From positions 1-64,000 of the forward strand of contig NZ_JANQCH010000001.1 in NCBI RefSeq assembly GCF_024723325.1: a DNA stretch of 64,000 nt, written 5' to 3'. Shown here one piece after another: positions 53,808 through 62,814 of the stretch. The position numbers were made by a program, and so were the translations under genes. The DNA is from Agrococcus sp. HG114. Lineage in GTDB: Bacteria; Actinomycetota; Actinomycetes; Actinomycetales; Microbacteriaceae. The notes beneath the pieces are model-generated. The model saw only the letters and a program-made list of their open reading frames with translations. It was not told the origin of the DNA and made no database searches. Positions within the stretch are counted from its first letter, which is position 1; the number at the start of each line of letters is the position of its first letter.

Positions 53808-56800
53808 ATGACGAAGTCGATATACGACGTTCTTGACGAGTACCGCGCGCTCGCGCTCGACAAGCGCAACCAGGGCGACCTGTTCGAGTACCTCATCCAG
53901 TCCTTCCTGCGAACGGCACCGCTGTACCAGCAGCGCTTCAGCGACGTTTGGCTCTGGCGTGACTACCCGGGTCGCAACGGTCGCGCGGACACCGGCATCG
54001 ACCTGGTCGCGAAAGATCGCGAGACCGGTGATCTGACCGCGATCCAGTGCAAGTTCTACGACGCCGGCCACGTCATCAGCAAGGCGGAGGTCGACGGCTT
54101 CCTCGCCGCATCGGGCAAGCACGGCGAGTTCGCCGCCCGCCTCTTCGTCTCCACAACAGACCATTGGGGAAAGAACGCTCAGGAGACCATCGAGGGCCAA
54201 CACCCGCCGGTGATGCGCCTGGGCGTGCACGACCTGGGCGACAGCGGCGTGGACTGGTCGACCTACTCGTTCGACAGGCCCACGGAGCTCCAGCCTGACG
54301 CGAAGAAGAAGCTTCGGCCATACCAATCAGAGGCCATCGCTGCCGTTCGAGCAGGGCTTACCGAGGGCGAACGCGGCAAGCTGATCATGGCGTGCGGCAC
54401 GGGCAAGACATTCACGTCGTTGCGCGCCATGGAGGACGTCGTGCCGGAGGGCGGCCGCGTGCTGTTCCTTGTCCCTTCGATCGCGCTGCTCTCCCAGACG
54501 CTCAAAGAGTGGACCGCCGCCGCAGAGTCGCCGATTCGTGCGTTCGCGGTCTGTTCCGACGTGCGCGTCGGCAAGCGCAGCCGCGACGACGACGCCGCCG
54601 ACCTCACCCTCACCGATCTGGCTTACCCAGCGACTACCGATGCGACCGGTCTCGCAGCCCAGTTCAGCAAGCGCTTGGGCGCTGGTAAGACCACCGTCGT
54701 CTTCTCGACCTACCAGTCGATCGGGGTGATCCACGAGGCGCAGCAACAGGGCGTCCCTGACTTCGACCTCATCATCTGCGACGAGGCGCATCGCACCACC
54801 GGAGTGACTCTTGCCGACGAGGAAGAGAGCCACTTCGTGAAAGTGCATGATGCCGAGTACATCCGCGGCTCGAAGCGTCTGTACATGACGGCGACGCCCC
54901 GCATCTATGGCTCCGAAGCGAAGAAGGTGCAGGCCGACGGCGCAGCCGTGCTGGCGTCGATGGACGACGAGTCGCTCTACGGCCCGGAGCTCTACCGCCT
55001 CGGCTTTGGCGAAGCCGTTGCAGGCCGGTGGCTGACCGATTACAAGGTCATCGTGCTCGCCGTCGACGAGCGGCAGGTGAGCCGCAGCATGCAGAGAGTG
55101 CTCGCAACCAGCGAGCACGAGATCGACCTGCCCGACGCCGCCAAGATCGTTGGATGCTGGAACGGCCTCGCCAAGCGCAGCGACGACCCCGAGGACTTCG
55201 GCCGAGACCGCGCCCCCATGCAGCGAGCCGTCGCGTTCACCCGCAGCATCCGTGACTCGAAGCAGTTCGCCGAGCAGTTCGAGGAGATCGCGGGCGAGCT
55301 CGCGAGCGACGATCGCCCGCCGCGTTGCGAGGTGCAGCACGTCGACGGGGGCATGAACATCCTCGAGCGCAACGGCCGCCTCGACTGGCTGCGCGAGGGC
55401 GGCAAACCCGGCGAGTGCCGCATCCTCTCGAACGCGAAATGTCTCTCGGAGGGCGTCGACGTGCCGGCGCTCGACGCGGTGCTGTTCCTGAACCCGCGCA
55501 ACTCCATCGTCGATGTCGTCCAGTCGGTCGGGCGCGTCATGCGGCTCTCGGCCGGCAAGGAGTACGGCTACGTCATCCTGCCGGTCGCGGTGCCCACCGA
55601 CCAAGAGCCGGACGTCGCCCTCAACGACAACAAGCGCTTCGAGGTGGTCTGGAAGGTGCTGCAGGCGCTGCGCGCGCACGATGAGCGCCTTGACGCGACT
55701 ATCAACAAGCTTGATCTCAACCGCGACAAGCGCGCGAACGGGCAGATCAGCATCATCGGCGTGAACACAGACTCGCGGGCGGCGGATGCGTGGGCCGGCG
55801 ACAGTGCGCCGGTGCGGCTGGGCGAGTGGGACAGTGACGGCGTGCCTGTCACCCTCGGCGCGGAGGCAGCGCAAGCCGCCGCCGTGCGCGTGCAAAGCTC
55901 GCAACTCGCCTTCCCCGGATTCGAGCAGTGGGAAGACGCGTTCTACGCCCGCATCGTCAAGAAGGTCGGCACGCGCCGCTACTGGGAGGACTGGGCGAAG
56001 GACATCGGCGAGATCGCCCAGCGCCAGATCACGCGCATCACCGATCTCGTCGAGGGATCCGACCATGAGCTGCGGCAGCAGTTCACGCGATTCCACAAGG
56101 GCCTGCAGGACAACCTCAACCCGTCGGTCAAGCGCGACGACGCCATCGAGATGCTGGCGCAGCATCTGATCACCCAGCCGGTGTTCGACGCGCTATTCGC
56201 CCACGAGGACTTCTCGCGCAAGAACCCGGTCGCGCAGGTGATGCAGGGGATGCTCGACGCGCTCGAAGGGAAGAACCTCGGTGCCGAGACCAAGACGCTC
56301 GAGAAGTTTTACGACGACGTACGCATCCGCGCCGAGGGTCTCGACAACGCGGCAGCCAAGCAGCATGTCGTCAAGGAGCTCTACGAGAAGTTCTTCTCAC
56401 ACGCTTTCAGCCGCACTAGTGATCGCCTCGGCATCGTCTACACGCCGATCGAGATCGTCGACTTCATCCTGCGCTCGGTCGACGACGCTCTGTACGCCGA
56501 GTTCGGTTCGCGCATCACGGATGAGGGCGTCCATGTACTCGATCCGTTCACGGGCACTGGCACATTCATCGTGCGCCTGCTGCAATCGGGCCTCATCGCT
56601 CCCGACGAGCTGCCACGCAAGTACCGGCACGAGCTGCACGCCAACGAACTGGTGTTGCTCGCGTACTATGTCGCCGCGGTCAACATCGAGGAGACGTACC
56701 AGTCGCTGCGGGGCGGCAACCACGTGCCATTCGACGGCATCGTGCTCACCGACACCTTCCAGATGACTGAAGACGGCGACGAGCTTGACGGCCGCGGTGT

Positions 56801-58622
56801 TTTCCCCGTCAACAACGAGCGCGTGCAGGCGCAGCTCGAGCGACCGATCCGCGTGATCGTCGGGAACCCTCCGTACTCCAAGGGGCAGGACTCCGGCAAT
56901 GACGACAACCAGAACCTGAAGTACCCGACGCTCGACAAACGCATTGCCGACACGTACGCAAAGCGCTCGACCGGCACGAATAAGAACAGCCTGTATGACT
57001 CGTACATCCGAGCGATTCGATGGGCGAGCGATCGCATCGGCGACCAAGGCATCGTCGCCTACGTCTCGAACGGCGGGTTCATCGATGGAAATACGGCGGA
57101 TGGTCTACGCAAGACTCTGCAGGACGAGTTCAGCAGTCTCTACATCTTCAATTTGCGCGGCAATCAGCGCACGGCCGGCGAGCAGTCTCGTAAGGAAGGC
57201 GGCAAGGTCTTCGGCGGCGGCAGCCGCGCGACGATTGCGATCTACTTGCTGGTGAAGAACCCGCAGCAGCGCAATGGCGGCGTCTTCTACCGCGACATCG
57301 GCGACTACCTCAGCCGCGAGGAGAAGCTCGAGACGATCGCCAAGGCCGGCTCGTTTGCGGCGCTCGACTGGCGACGCGTCGAGCCGAACGACGAGGGTGA
57401 CTGGCTCGGGCAACGGTCCCCCGAGTTCGAGAGCTACACGCCGATCGGCAGCAAGGATCCCGCCGACAAGCACCGCGCCCGCTTCCTCGAGTTGTACTCG
57501 CGCGGTCTCGCGACTGCCCGCGACGCCTGGGTCTACAACTACTCAGCTCCGGCACTCGAGGCTAACGTGCGCCGCATGGTCGAGTTCTACAACGCGCAGG
57601 TTGACGCCGCTCTCGGCGGAGGGCCGCAGGACCGCGTCGTCGACGCCTCGAGGATCAGCTGGGGAGCTGGGCTCCAGAGTTTGCTCGAGCGTGGGATACG
57701 GATCCAGGTCGAGCAACACCGGTCTGCCACGGCAACGTATCGCCCGTTTTCGAAGACGCACCTTCACTTCGAGCCGCGATTGCTCGAGCGCACTTACCAG
57801 ATGACAAAGCTCTACCCGACGCCCGAATCTAAGAACTGGGGGTTCGTGCTGACATCCCCGGCATCGCACTACCCCACGTTCGAGGTGCTTGCCGTCGACA
57901 CAGTGCCCGATCTGCACTCGCTCGACACCGGGCAGTTCTTCCCGCGCTACCGTTTTGAGCCGATCGACCACGATCTGCTCGCGGGTCTCGAACCTGCGGA
58001 TTCCGGTTACCGCCGCATCGACAACGTCACCGACGAGATCCTCGCCGAGTACCAGGCAACGTTCGGCAAAGGCGTGACGAAGGACGACATCTTCCACTAC
58101 CTGTACGGCATCCTTCACAGTCCCGACTACCGGGCGCGCTTCAAGACCGACCTCAAGAAGATGCTGCCGCGCATCCCTAAGGTGCGGGCCTTCCGCGAGT
58201 TCGCAAGCGCCGGTGCCGAGCTCGCACGACTGCACATCGGCTACGAGACGGCGACGCCGCATCCGGTCGCCATCGACCGACGCGAGGGCGCCTCGTTGCG
58301 CGTCGAGAAGATGCGCTACGGCAAGACGGGCGGGCAGGTCGACAAGTCGATAATCGTGTACAACAACGGCATCACCGTACGCGGCATCCCGCTCGAAGCG
58401 CAGGAGTACATGCTCGGCGCCCGCTCCGCGCTTGACTGGATCCTCGAGCGCTATCAGGTGAAGACCGACAAGCGCTCCGGCATCGTCAACGACCCGAACG
58501 CCTGGGGCGAGGAGCACGGCGACCCGCGCTACATCCTCGACCTCATCGGCCGCATCACGACGGTCAGCCTCGAGACCGTGCGCATCGTCAGGTCGCTGCC
58601 CGAGCTGGATGTGGTTCGTTGA
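53808..58622 (+). CDS. Type ISP restriction-modification enzyme (single polypeptide)
   Basis: A 1,604-residue enzyme combining DNA cleavage, translocation, methylation and recognition, close in length to the known LlaGI-like type ISP enzymes. An Mrr-like nuclease sits at about 20-110 with D65 and Q80-C-K82 (the D...QxK motif). The superfamily 2 helicase has GTGKT at 197-201, DEAH at 325-328, YMTATP, and QSVGRVMR. After a coupling helix region comes an N6-adenine methyltransferase with DPFTGTGTFI (about 912) and GNPPY (about 1021). The last 450 residues should recognise the target. All motifs look intact. The start ATG 53808 has AAGGA upstream. Its stop overlaps the next gene. Confidence 0.92.
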   Translation: MTKSIYDVLDEYRALALDKRNQGDLFEYLIQSFLRTAPLYQQRFSDVWLWRDYPGRNGRADTGIDLVAKDRETGDLTAIQCKFYDAGHVISKAEVDGFLAASGKHGEFAARLFVSTTDHWGKNAQETIEGQHPPVMRLGVHDLGDSGVDWSTYSFDRPTELQPDAKKKLRPYQSEAIAAVRAGLTEGERGKLIMACGTGKTFTSLRAMEDVVPEGGRVLFLVPSIALLSQTLKEWTAAAESPIRAFAVCSDVRVGKRSRDDDAADLTLTDLAYPATTDATGLAAQFSKRLGAGKTTVVFSTYQSIGVIHEAQQQGVPDFDLIICDEAHRTTGVTLADEEESHFVKVHDAEYIRGSKRLYMTATPRIYGSEAKKVQADGAAVLASMDDESLYGPELYRLGFGEAVAGRWLTDYKVIVLAVDERQVSRSMQRVLATSEHEIDLPDAAKIVGCWNGLAKRSDDPEDFGRDRAPMQRAVAFTRSIRDSKQFAEQFEEIAGELASDDRPPRCEVQHVDGGMNILERNGRLDWLREGGKPGECRILSNAKCLSEGVDVPALDAVLFLNPRNSIVDVVQSVGRVMRLSAGKEYGYVILPVAVPTDQEPDVALNDNKRFEVVWKVLQALRAHDERLDATINKLDLNRDKRANGQISIIGVNTDSRAADAWAGDSAPVRLGEWDSDGVPVTLGAEAAQAAAVRVQSSQLAFPGFEQWEDAFYARIVKKVGTRRYWEDWAKDIGEIAQRQITRITDLVEGSDHELRQQFTRFHKGLQDNLNPSVKRDDAIEMLAQHLITQPVFDALFAHEDFSRKNPVAQVMQGMLDALEGKNLGAETKTLEKFYDDVRIRAEGLDNAAAKQHVVKELYEKFFSHAFSRTSDRLGIVYTPIEIVDFILRSVDDALYAEFGSRITDEGVHVLDPFTGTGTFIVRLLQSGLIAPDELPRKYRHELHANELVLLAYYVAAVNIEETYQSLRGGNHVPFDGIVLTDTFQMTEDGDELDGRGVFPVNNERVQAQLERPIRVIVGNPPYSKGQDSGNDDNQNLKYPTLDKRIADTYAKRSTGTNKNSLYDSYIRAIRWASDRIGDQGIVAYVSNGGFIDGNTADGLRKTLQDEFSSLYIFNLRGNQRTAGEQSRKEGGKVFGGGSRATIAIYLLVKNPQQRNGGVFYRDIGDYLSREEKLETIAKAGSFAALDWRRVEPNDEGDWLGQRSPEFESYTPIGSKDPADKHRARFLELYSRGLATARDAWVYNYSAPALEANVRRMVEFYNAQVDAALGGGPQDRVVDASRISWGAGLQSLLERGIRIQVEQHRSATATYRPFSKTHLHFEPRLLERTYQMTKLYPTPESKNWGFVLTSPASHYPTFEVLAVDTVPDLHSLDTGQFFPRYRFEPIDHDLLAGLEPADSGYRRIDNVTDEILAEYQATFGKGVTKDDIFHYLYGILHSPDYRARFKTDLKKMLPRIPKVRAFREFASAGAELARLHIGYETATPHPVAIDRREGASLRVEKMRYGKTGGQVDKSIIVYNNGITVRGIPLEAQEYMLGARSALDWILERYQVKTDKRSGIVNDPNAWGEEHGDPRYILDLIGRITTVSLETVRIVRSLPELDVVR

Positions 58623-59188
58623 TACGTGAGGACCCTTGGTACACCGCCCGCCGGGAGCGCTGGAGGCCGGAGCGAGTCCGACTGCTGCTCGTCGCGGAGA
58701 GTCCTCCCGCAGTCGATGGAGGTCAGCGGCGCTACTTCTACGACGATGATCTGCTTAAGGAGGACGGGCTCTTCCGCGAAGTCGCGAAGGGCCTCTGCAA
58801 TGCGGGTTCGCTTCGCTCGGGCGCTGGCGCCAAGGTGCCCTGGCTCGGCGCTCTTCGCGATGCAGGCGTCTTCCTCATCGATCTGTCGCCCGTCCCGGTC
58901 AACCGACTGGGCGCAAACCGCAACAGGACTTTGGCCTCGAGCGTCGCCGACTGCACCGCGCGAGCCGTCGCGCTTGGGCCCGAAGGGGTGATCCTTGTCA
59001 AGCGGAGTGTGCACGAGCTGCTTGCCGATCCCTTCAAAGCGGCGAGCCTGCCGTTGCTGCACGAAGAGCCGGTCCCTTTCCCGGGGTCTGGCCAGCAACG
59101 ACGCTTCCAAGAGCGCTTCGCCGCTGCGGTCGCCGCGTTGAACCCGCCCCTCGATCTACCGATACCCCTCCGGCCGGCTCCTCGATGA
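58619..59188 (+). CDS. UDG-superfamily-like hypothetical protein
   Basis: A 189-residue protein starting at TTG 58619, overlapping the RM stop by four bases (TTGA). VRLLLVAESPPAVDGGQRRYFYDD resembles motif A of the uracil-DNA glycosylase superfamily, and PEGVILVKRSVHELL resembles the later strand-helix region, but classical catalytic residues are not clear. Its coupling to the RM gene and to the DUF429 gene (ATGA at 59185) suggests a role in the same defence unit, for example in processing or sensing modified bases. The name is a guess from motif shape; treat it as hypothetical. Confidence 0.6.
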   Translation: MIREDPWYTARRERWRPERVRLLLVAESPPAVDGGQRRYFYDDDLLKEDGLFREVAKGLCNAGSLRSGAGAKVPWLGALRDAGVFLIDLSPVPVNRLGANRNRTLASSVADCTARAVALGPEGVILVKRSVHELLADPFKAASLPLLHEEPVPFPGSGQQRRFQERFAAAVAALNPPLDLPIPLRPAPR

Positions 59189-59934
59189 GCGTCACCGTCG
59201 GCGTTGACCTCGCCTCCCAACCTTCGAAGAGCGCGCTGGCCAAGATTGAGTGGACCGCTGGCGGCGCGAGCCTCGTAGAGCTCACAACGTCATGCAGCGA
59301 CGAAGTGCTGCTCCGACACATCGAGGCTGAAGACGGCGTCCTTGCGATCGACTGCCCGTTCGGATGGCCGCGCCACTTCACGGAACTGCTCATCGCTCAC
59401 CGAGATGGAGTCAAGCAAGCCAACTTCGACGAGCCTTTCATCGAACGCAGGACACTTCGAGCCACCGACATCTACGTGCGCGCAGCGACGAGCATGACCC
59501 CACTCCGCGTCTCGGCGGACCGGATCGCCTTTCCTGCGCTCAGGCTTGCGCGTGTCTTCGCGGCTGCCCGGCAGCCGATCGCGAGGGACGGCTCAGGCCG
59601 GGTGGTCGAGGCCTACCCTGCCGCCGCTCTGAACCTCTGGGGGTTGCCGTTCCGCAACTACAAGCGCACCGAGGGCCTTCGCGGACGGGAGGCCATCGTC
59701 TGTCAGCTCGAGGATGCCGCTCCATGGCTTGACCTTGCAAGCCACCGCACCCTGCTTATCGCCTCCGACGATGCGCTGGACGCCGTTGCATGCGCTCTGG
59801 TAGCTCGAGCGGCGCAGCTGGGGCTAACGCACATGCCGGAGGATCGCGACGTCGCATTGGAGGAAGGCTGGATCCACCTGCCAAGCGGATCGCTGGACGA
59901 CTTGCGCCCCGATGGCGAGGCGACTGCCGTCTGA
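59185..59934 (+). CDS. DUF429 family protein (RNase H-like fold)
   Basis: A 249-residue DUF429 protein, predicted RNase H-like fold. VTVGVDLASQPSKSAL opens the fold with the first acidic residue, LAIDCPFGWP holds the second, VVEAYPAAALNLWG the middle block, and IASDDALDAVACALVA the last acidic pair. The positions match a metal-dependent nuclease or phosphotransferase, though no activity is established for this family. It overlaps the UDG-like gene, so the RM enzyme and the two small proteins form one operon. Confidence 0.82.
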   Translation: MSVTVGVDLASQPSKSALAKIEWTAGGASLVELTTSCSDEVLLRHIEAEDGVLAIDCPFGWPRHFTELLIAHRDGVKQANFDEPFIERRTLRATDIYVRAATSMTPLRVSADRIAFPALRLARVFAAARQPIARDGSGRVVEAYPAAALNLWGLPFRNYKRTEGLRGREAIVCQLEDAAPWLDLASHRTLLIASDDALDAVACALVARAAQLGLTHMPEDRDVALEEGWIHLPSGSLDDLRPDGEATAV

Positions 59935-60043
59935 GCATCAGAGGTCAGAGAAGACGTCGAAGGAGGGGTGCCGAGCGCTCGATTGGCGCGCACTACGCCG
60001 GAGCTGGCGTTCGACCCGGTACCGTGCAAGCTGGAGGTACTCA

Positions 60044-61915
60044 ATGTCGATTCAGCCCCACTACCGCACGATCAGCGAACTCCTCAAGAATCGTACTTTC
60101 GCCATCGATGAATATCAGCGAGAGTACAAGTGGGAACACCGTCACATCGAGGAGCTCATCAACGATCTGGTGAACCGGTTCCAGGGCAGCTATCGCGACG
60201 GGGACACACCGCGGTCCGTGCCGGATTACAGTGACTACTTCCTCGGCTCGATCATCGTCACGCAGCGTGAGGGCCGCAGCTACCTGGTCGACGGCCAGCA
60301 GAGGGTCACCTCACTGACGCTGCTTCTCATCTTCCTGTACCGCGAGGCCAAGGCACGAAGCCTCAACGTCGCGTCGACTGTTGCGGACCTCGTCTACTCG
60401 GACAGCTACGGCGAACACGTCTTCAACCTGGATATACCAGAGCGGACGCCCGTACTCCGCGCGCTCTTCAACGGCGAGCCGTACACGTCGAGCGGCCAGG
60501 ACGAATCGATCGGGACGATCCTTGCCCGCTACGACGACATCGATGCGAACGACTTCGAGGACGAGCTCGGCGATGCGCTCGAAACGTTCGTTTACTGGCT
60601 CATCAACCGTGTCGGCCTGATTGAGATCGTGGCGTCCAACGACGCGCAGGCCTACGCGATCTTCGAGACGATGAACGATCGCGGCAAGCCGCTCAGCCCG
60701 GTTGACATGCTCAAGGCTTACCTACTCGCGCCCGTACACGACGAGGCCGAGCGCGCTCGTTCGAACAGCGTCTGGCGCAGGATGACGCTGGAGCTCAACA
60801 CGTCGGGAGATGAGCCCGATCCGGAACGTGATGCGGTGATGATGAAGGCGTGGCTTCGCAGCCAGCATGCCGAGTCGGTTCGCGAGAGAAAGGCCGGGTC
60901 TCTGGATCGCGACTGGGAAACGATCGGGACCACCTTCCACCGCTGGATAAGAGACAGCCCGGAACGACTTCGCGTCGGGGATGCCGCCCGCAACGTAGAA
61001 ATCATGACCGAGGAACTGCCGTTCTTTGCGGGTGCCTATCTGCGCATCATGGAGGCTTCACGCCGCTATACGCCCGGCCTCGAGCACGTCTTCTACAACG
61101 CCCACAATGAGTTCACCTGGCAGCCGACGGTCCTGCTGGCTCCGCTCGAGCGGCACGATGATCCAGAGACAGTACGAAGGAAGATCGCCGCGACAGCCGC
61201 GTTCCTCGACATCTGGATCATGCGACGGGTGTCGAACTACATCCGGGTGGGCTACTCGACCACAAGCTACGCGATGTACCTGCTCGTGAAGGAGATCCGA
61301 CGTAGGCCACTCGAGGAACTTGTCGAGCTGCTGACGCGCCGACTGGAGGAGGATGATGTCACCTTCGAGGGCGCCCCCTCGCGGGGTCGGTCTGGGATAC
61401 GCGATCTCGCCCTAAATCAGTTCAGCAAGCGTTACATCTACCATTTGCTGGCGAGGATCACCGCTTACGTCGATCTCCGCGCGACGGGAGCGGACCGGTT
61501 CGCCGAAACGGTCGACCGTGCCCGGCACAACCCCTTCGACATCGAGCACATCTGGCACGACGACCATGACTACTTCGCCGCGTCCTTCCCGAGTCGCTCC
61601 GACTTCGAAGCCGCACGGAATCGCATCGGCGGTCTACTGCTGCTACCGGCTGACGTCAATAGAAGCGTCCAGGCGAAGCCATACGAGGAGAAGGCTCGGC
61701 AGTACGCGAATCAAAACTTCTTCGCGGCGAGCCTGACGAGTCAGCCTTACTCCCACCAGCCCCAGTTCCGAACGCTGATCGAGCGCGATGGCTTGCCCTT
61801 CCGCCCAATGGAGCGGTTCGGGGTAGCTGAGCAGGCGGAACGCGGAGAGCTCGTGCTTGATCTCGCTCAGCGTGTCTGGTCGCCCGATGGCGTGAGACGC
61901 GCAGCCGGGTACTGA
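60044..61915 (+). CDS. DUF262/DUF1524 protein (GmrSD-like restriction nuclease)
   Basis: A 623-residue protein. The amino-terminal DUF262 (GmrS-like) NTPase domain has FAIDEYQREYKWE, FLGSIIVTQ and YLVDGQQRVTSLTLL (DGQQR at about 83-87). The carboxy end is a DUF1524 HNH-type nuclease with FDIEHIW (H502 region) and RIGGLLLLPADVN. Such proteins cleave DNA with modified cytosines (type IV) or serve as effectors of phosphorothioation systems. GGAGGTA six bases before ATG 60044 rejects the longer frame. It follows the RM operon by 109 bp and so is probably separately transcribed. Confidence 0.9.
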   Translation: MSIQPHYRTISELLKNRTFAIDEYQREYKWEHRHIEELINDLVNRFQGSYRDGDTPRSVPDYSDYFLGSIIVTQREGRSYLVDGQQRVTSLTLLLIFLYREAKARSLNVASTVADLVYSDSYGEHVFNLDIPERTPVLRALFNGEPYTSSGQDESIGTILARYDDIDANDFEDELGDALETFVYWLINRVGLIEIVASNDAQAYAIFETMNDRGKPLSPVDMLKAYLLAPVHDEAERARSNSVWRRMTLELNTSGDEPDPERDAVMMKAWLRSQHAESVRERKAGSLDRDWETIGTTFHRWIRDSPERLRVGDAARNVEIMTEELPFFAGAYLRIMEASRRYTPGLEHVFYNAHNEFTWQPTVLLAPLERHDDPETVRRKIAATAAFLDIWIMRRVSNYIRVGYSTTSYAMYLLVKEIRRRPLEELVELLTRRLEEDDVTFEGAPSRGRSGIRDLALNQFSKRYIYHLLARITAYVDLRATGADRFAETVDRARHNPFDIEHIWHDDHDYFAASFPSRSDFEAARNRIGGLLLLPADVNRSVQAKPYEEKARQYANQNFFAASLTSQPYSHQPQFRTLIERDGLPFRPMERFGVAEQAERGELVLDLAQRVWSPDGVRRAAGY

Positions 61916-62076
61916 CGGAACGTCGGGCACTCGCCCTCAGGACGCGAACATCCACCGTCTGCGCGCCGCGACAACACAGAGCGGGTTCTTCGTGCAGCGC
62001 TTTCGACGCGGGACTTTTTAGGACGCGATCGGGCGCAGGACATCGGATTCGCCCGCTCGCCCAATAGAGTCATGCC

Positions 62077-62715
62077 ATGGCATACGGACAGGTAGTCGGC
62101 GGAGACTTCCATGGCGCGACGGTGACTACTGCCCCGTTCGGGAACTCACTTATTGTGCAGGGCGGGTTCACTAGGCGAAAGCTGGTGCCTGAGCAGGTCG
62201 CCGCGTGGGTCGAACAGCCCGCTGATGCCAATCCGAGCAAGATCAGTGCCATCGGCAAGGCGGTAGCGGGCGCGGTCGCACCGCGGATGCTGAGCAAGAC
62301 GGCCTCGGCAGCTGTCGGTGCCGCGCTGGACACGACTGTCCGCCCCCCGCGGTTCGTCCAGGTCGATTGGGTGGACGGCAAGCAGTCCCTCATCAAGATG
62401 TCTGAGAGCCTCTTCACGCACTTCGCGATCCTGCTCCGCGATCGCCGCAGCCCCGATCCCGAGCCAGCCGCCACGGCCGCCGCCGTCGAGCCCACCCGTC
62501 CCGCAGAGCCTCCTACGGCGGCGCAGCAGGCGTTCACGCTCGTGTCAGACCTGGTTCGGGACCGACTTCCCCGACCGGAGGCAACCGCTGCCGCCGTGCC
62601 TGTCGGCGCGGAAGTAACTGAGCGGCTCAAGGCGCTGGCCGCGCTACGCGATCAAGGAATCCTGACTGAGGACGAATTCGTCGCGAAGAAGTCGCAGCTA
62701 CTCGATCGGCTTTAA
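62077..62715 (+). CDS. SHOCT domain protein
   Basis: A 212-residue protein. The first 125 residues (YGQVVGGDFHGATVTTAPFG, then FVQVDWVDGKQSLIKMSESL) look like a small beta/PH-like domain with no sure name, followed by a Pro/Ala-rich linker and a carboxy-terminal SHOCT motif (LKALAALRDQGILTEDEFVAKK), common in short oligomerising tails of bacterial proteins. The role is unknown. It is the last gene on the defence side and a hairpin follows it. Confidence 0.78.
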   Translation: MAYGQVVGGDFHGATVTTAPFGNSLIVQGGFTRRKLVPEQVAAWVEQPADANPSKISAIGKAVAGAVAPRMLSKTASAAVGAALDTTVRPPRFVQVDWVDGKQSLIKMSESLFTHFAILLRDRRSPDPEPAATAAAVEPTRPAEPPTAAQQAFTLVSDLVRDRLPRPEATAAAVPVGAEVTERLKALAALRDQGILTEDEFVAKKSQLLDRL

Positions 62716-62731
62716 CCGTCGTCGCGTGGCG

Positions 62732-62749
62732 TGAGCCCCTCGGGGCTCA
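62732..62749. terminator. Small hairpin at the island's right end
   Basis: TGAGCCCC-TC-GGGGCTCA, perfect 8-bp stem with two-base spacer, between the convergent SHOCT and aldehyde dehydrogenase genes. Confidence 0.55.
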
Positions 62750-62814
62750 GTGAACCGCCGAGTGCGAGCACGAGCCGCCGCCACAGCGAGCCGACATAGT
62801 CGCGTCGAAGTCAG

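Noticed and set aside
53808-58622. BREX (PglX) or DISARM assignment for the large enzyme
   Set aside because: Nuclease, helicase, methyltransferase and recognition parts are all in one chain, and no brx, pgl or drm partner genes are nearby; type ISP fits better.
50619-62715. Prophage or integrative element
   Set aside because: No integrase, recombinase, structural phage gene, tRNA end or flanking att-like repeat was seen.
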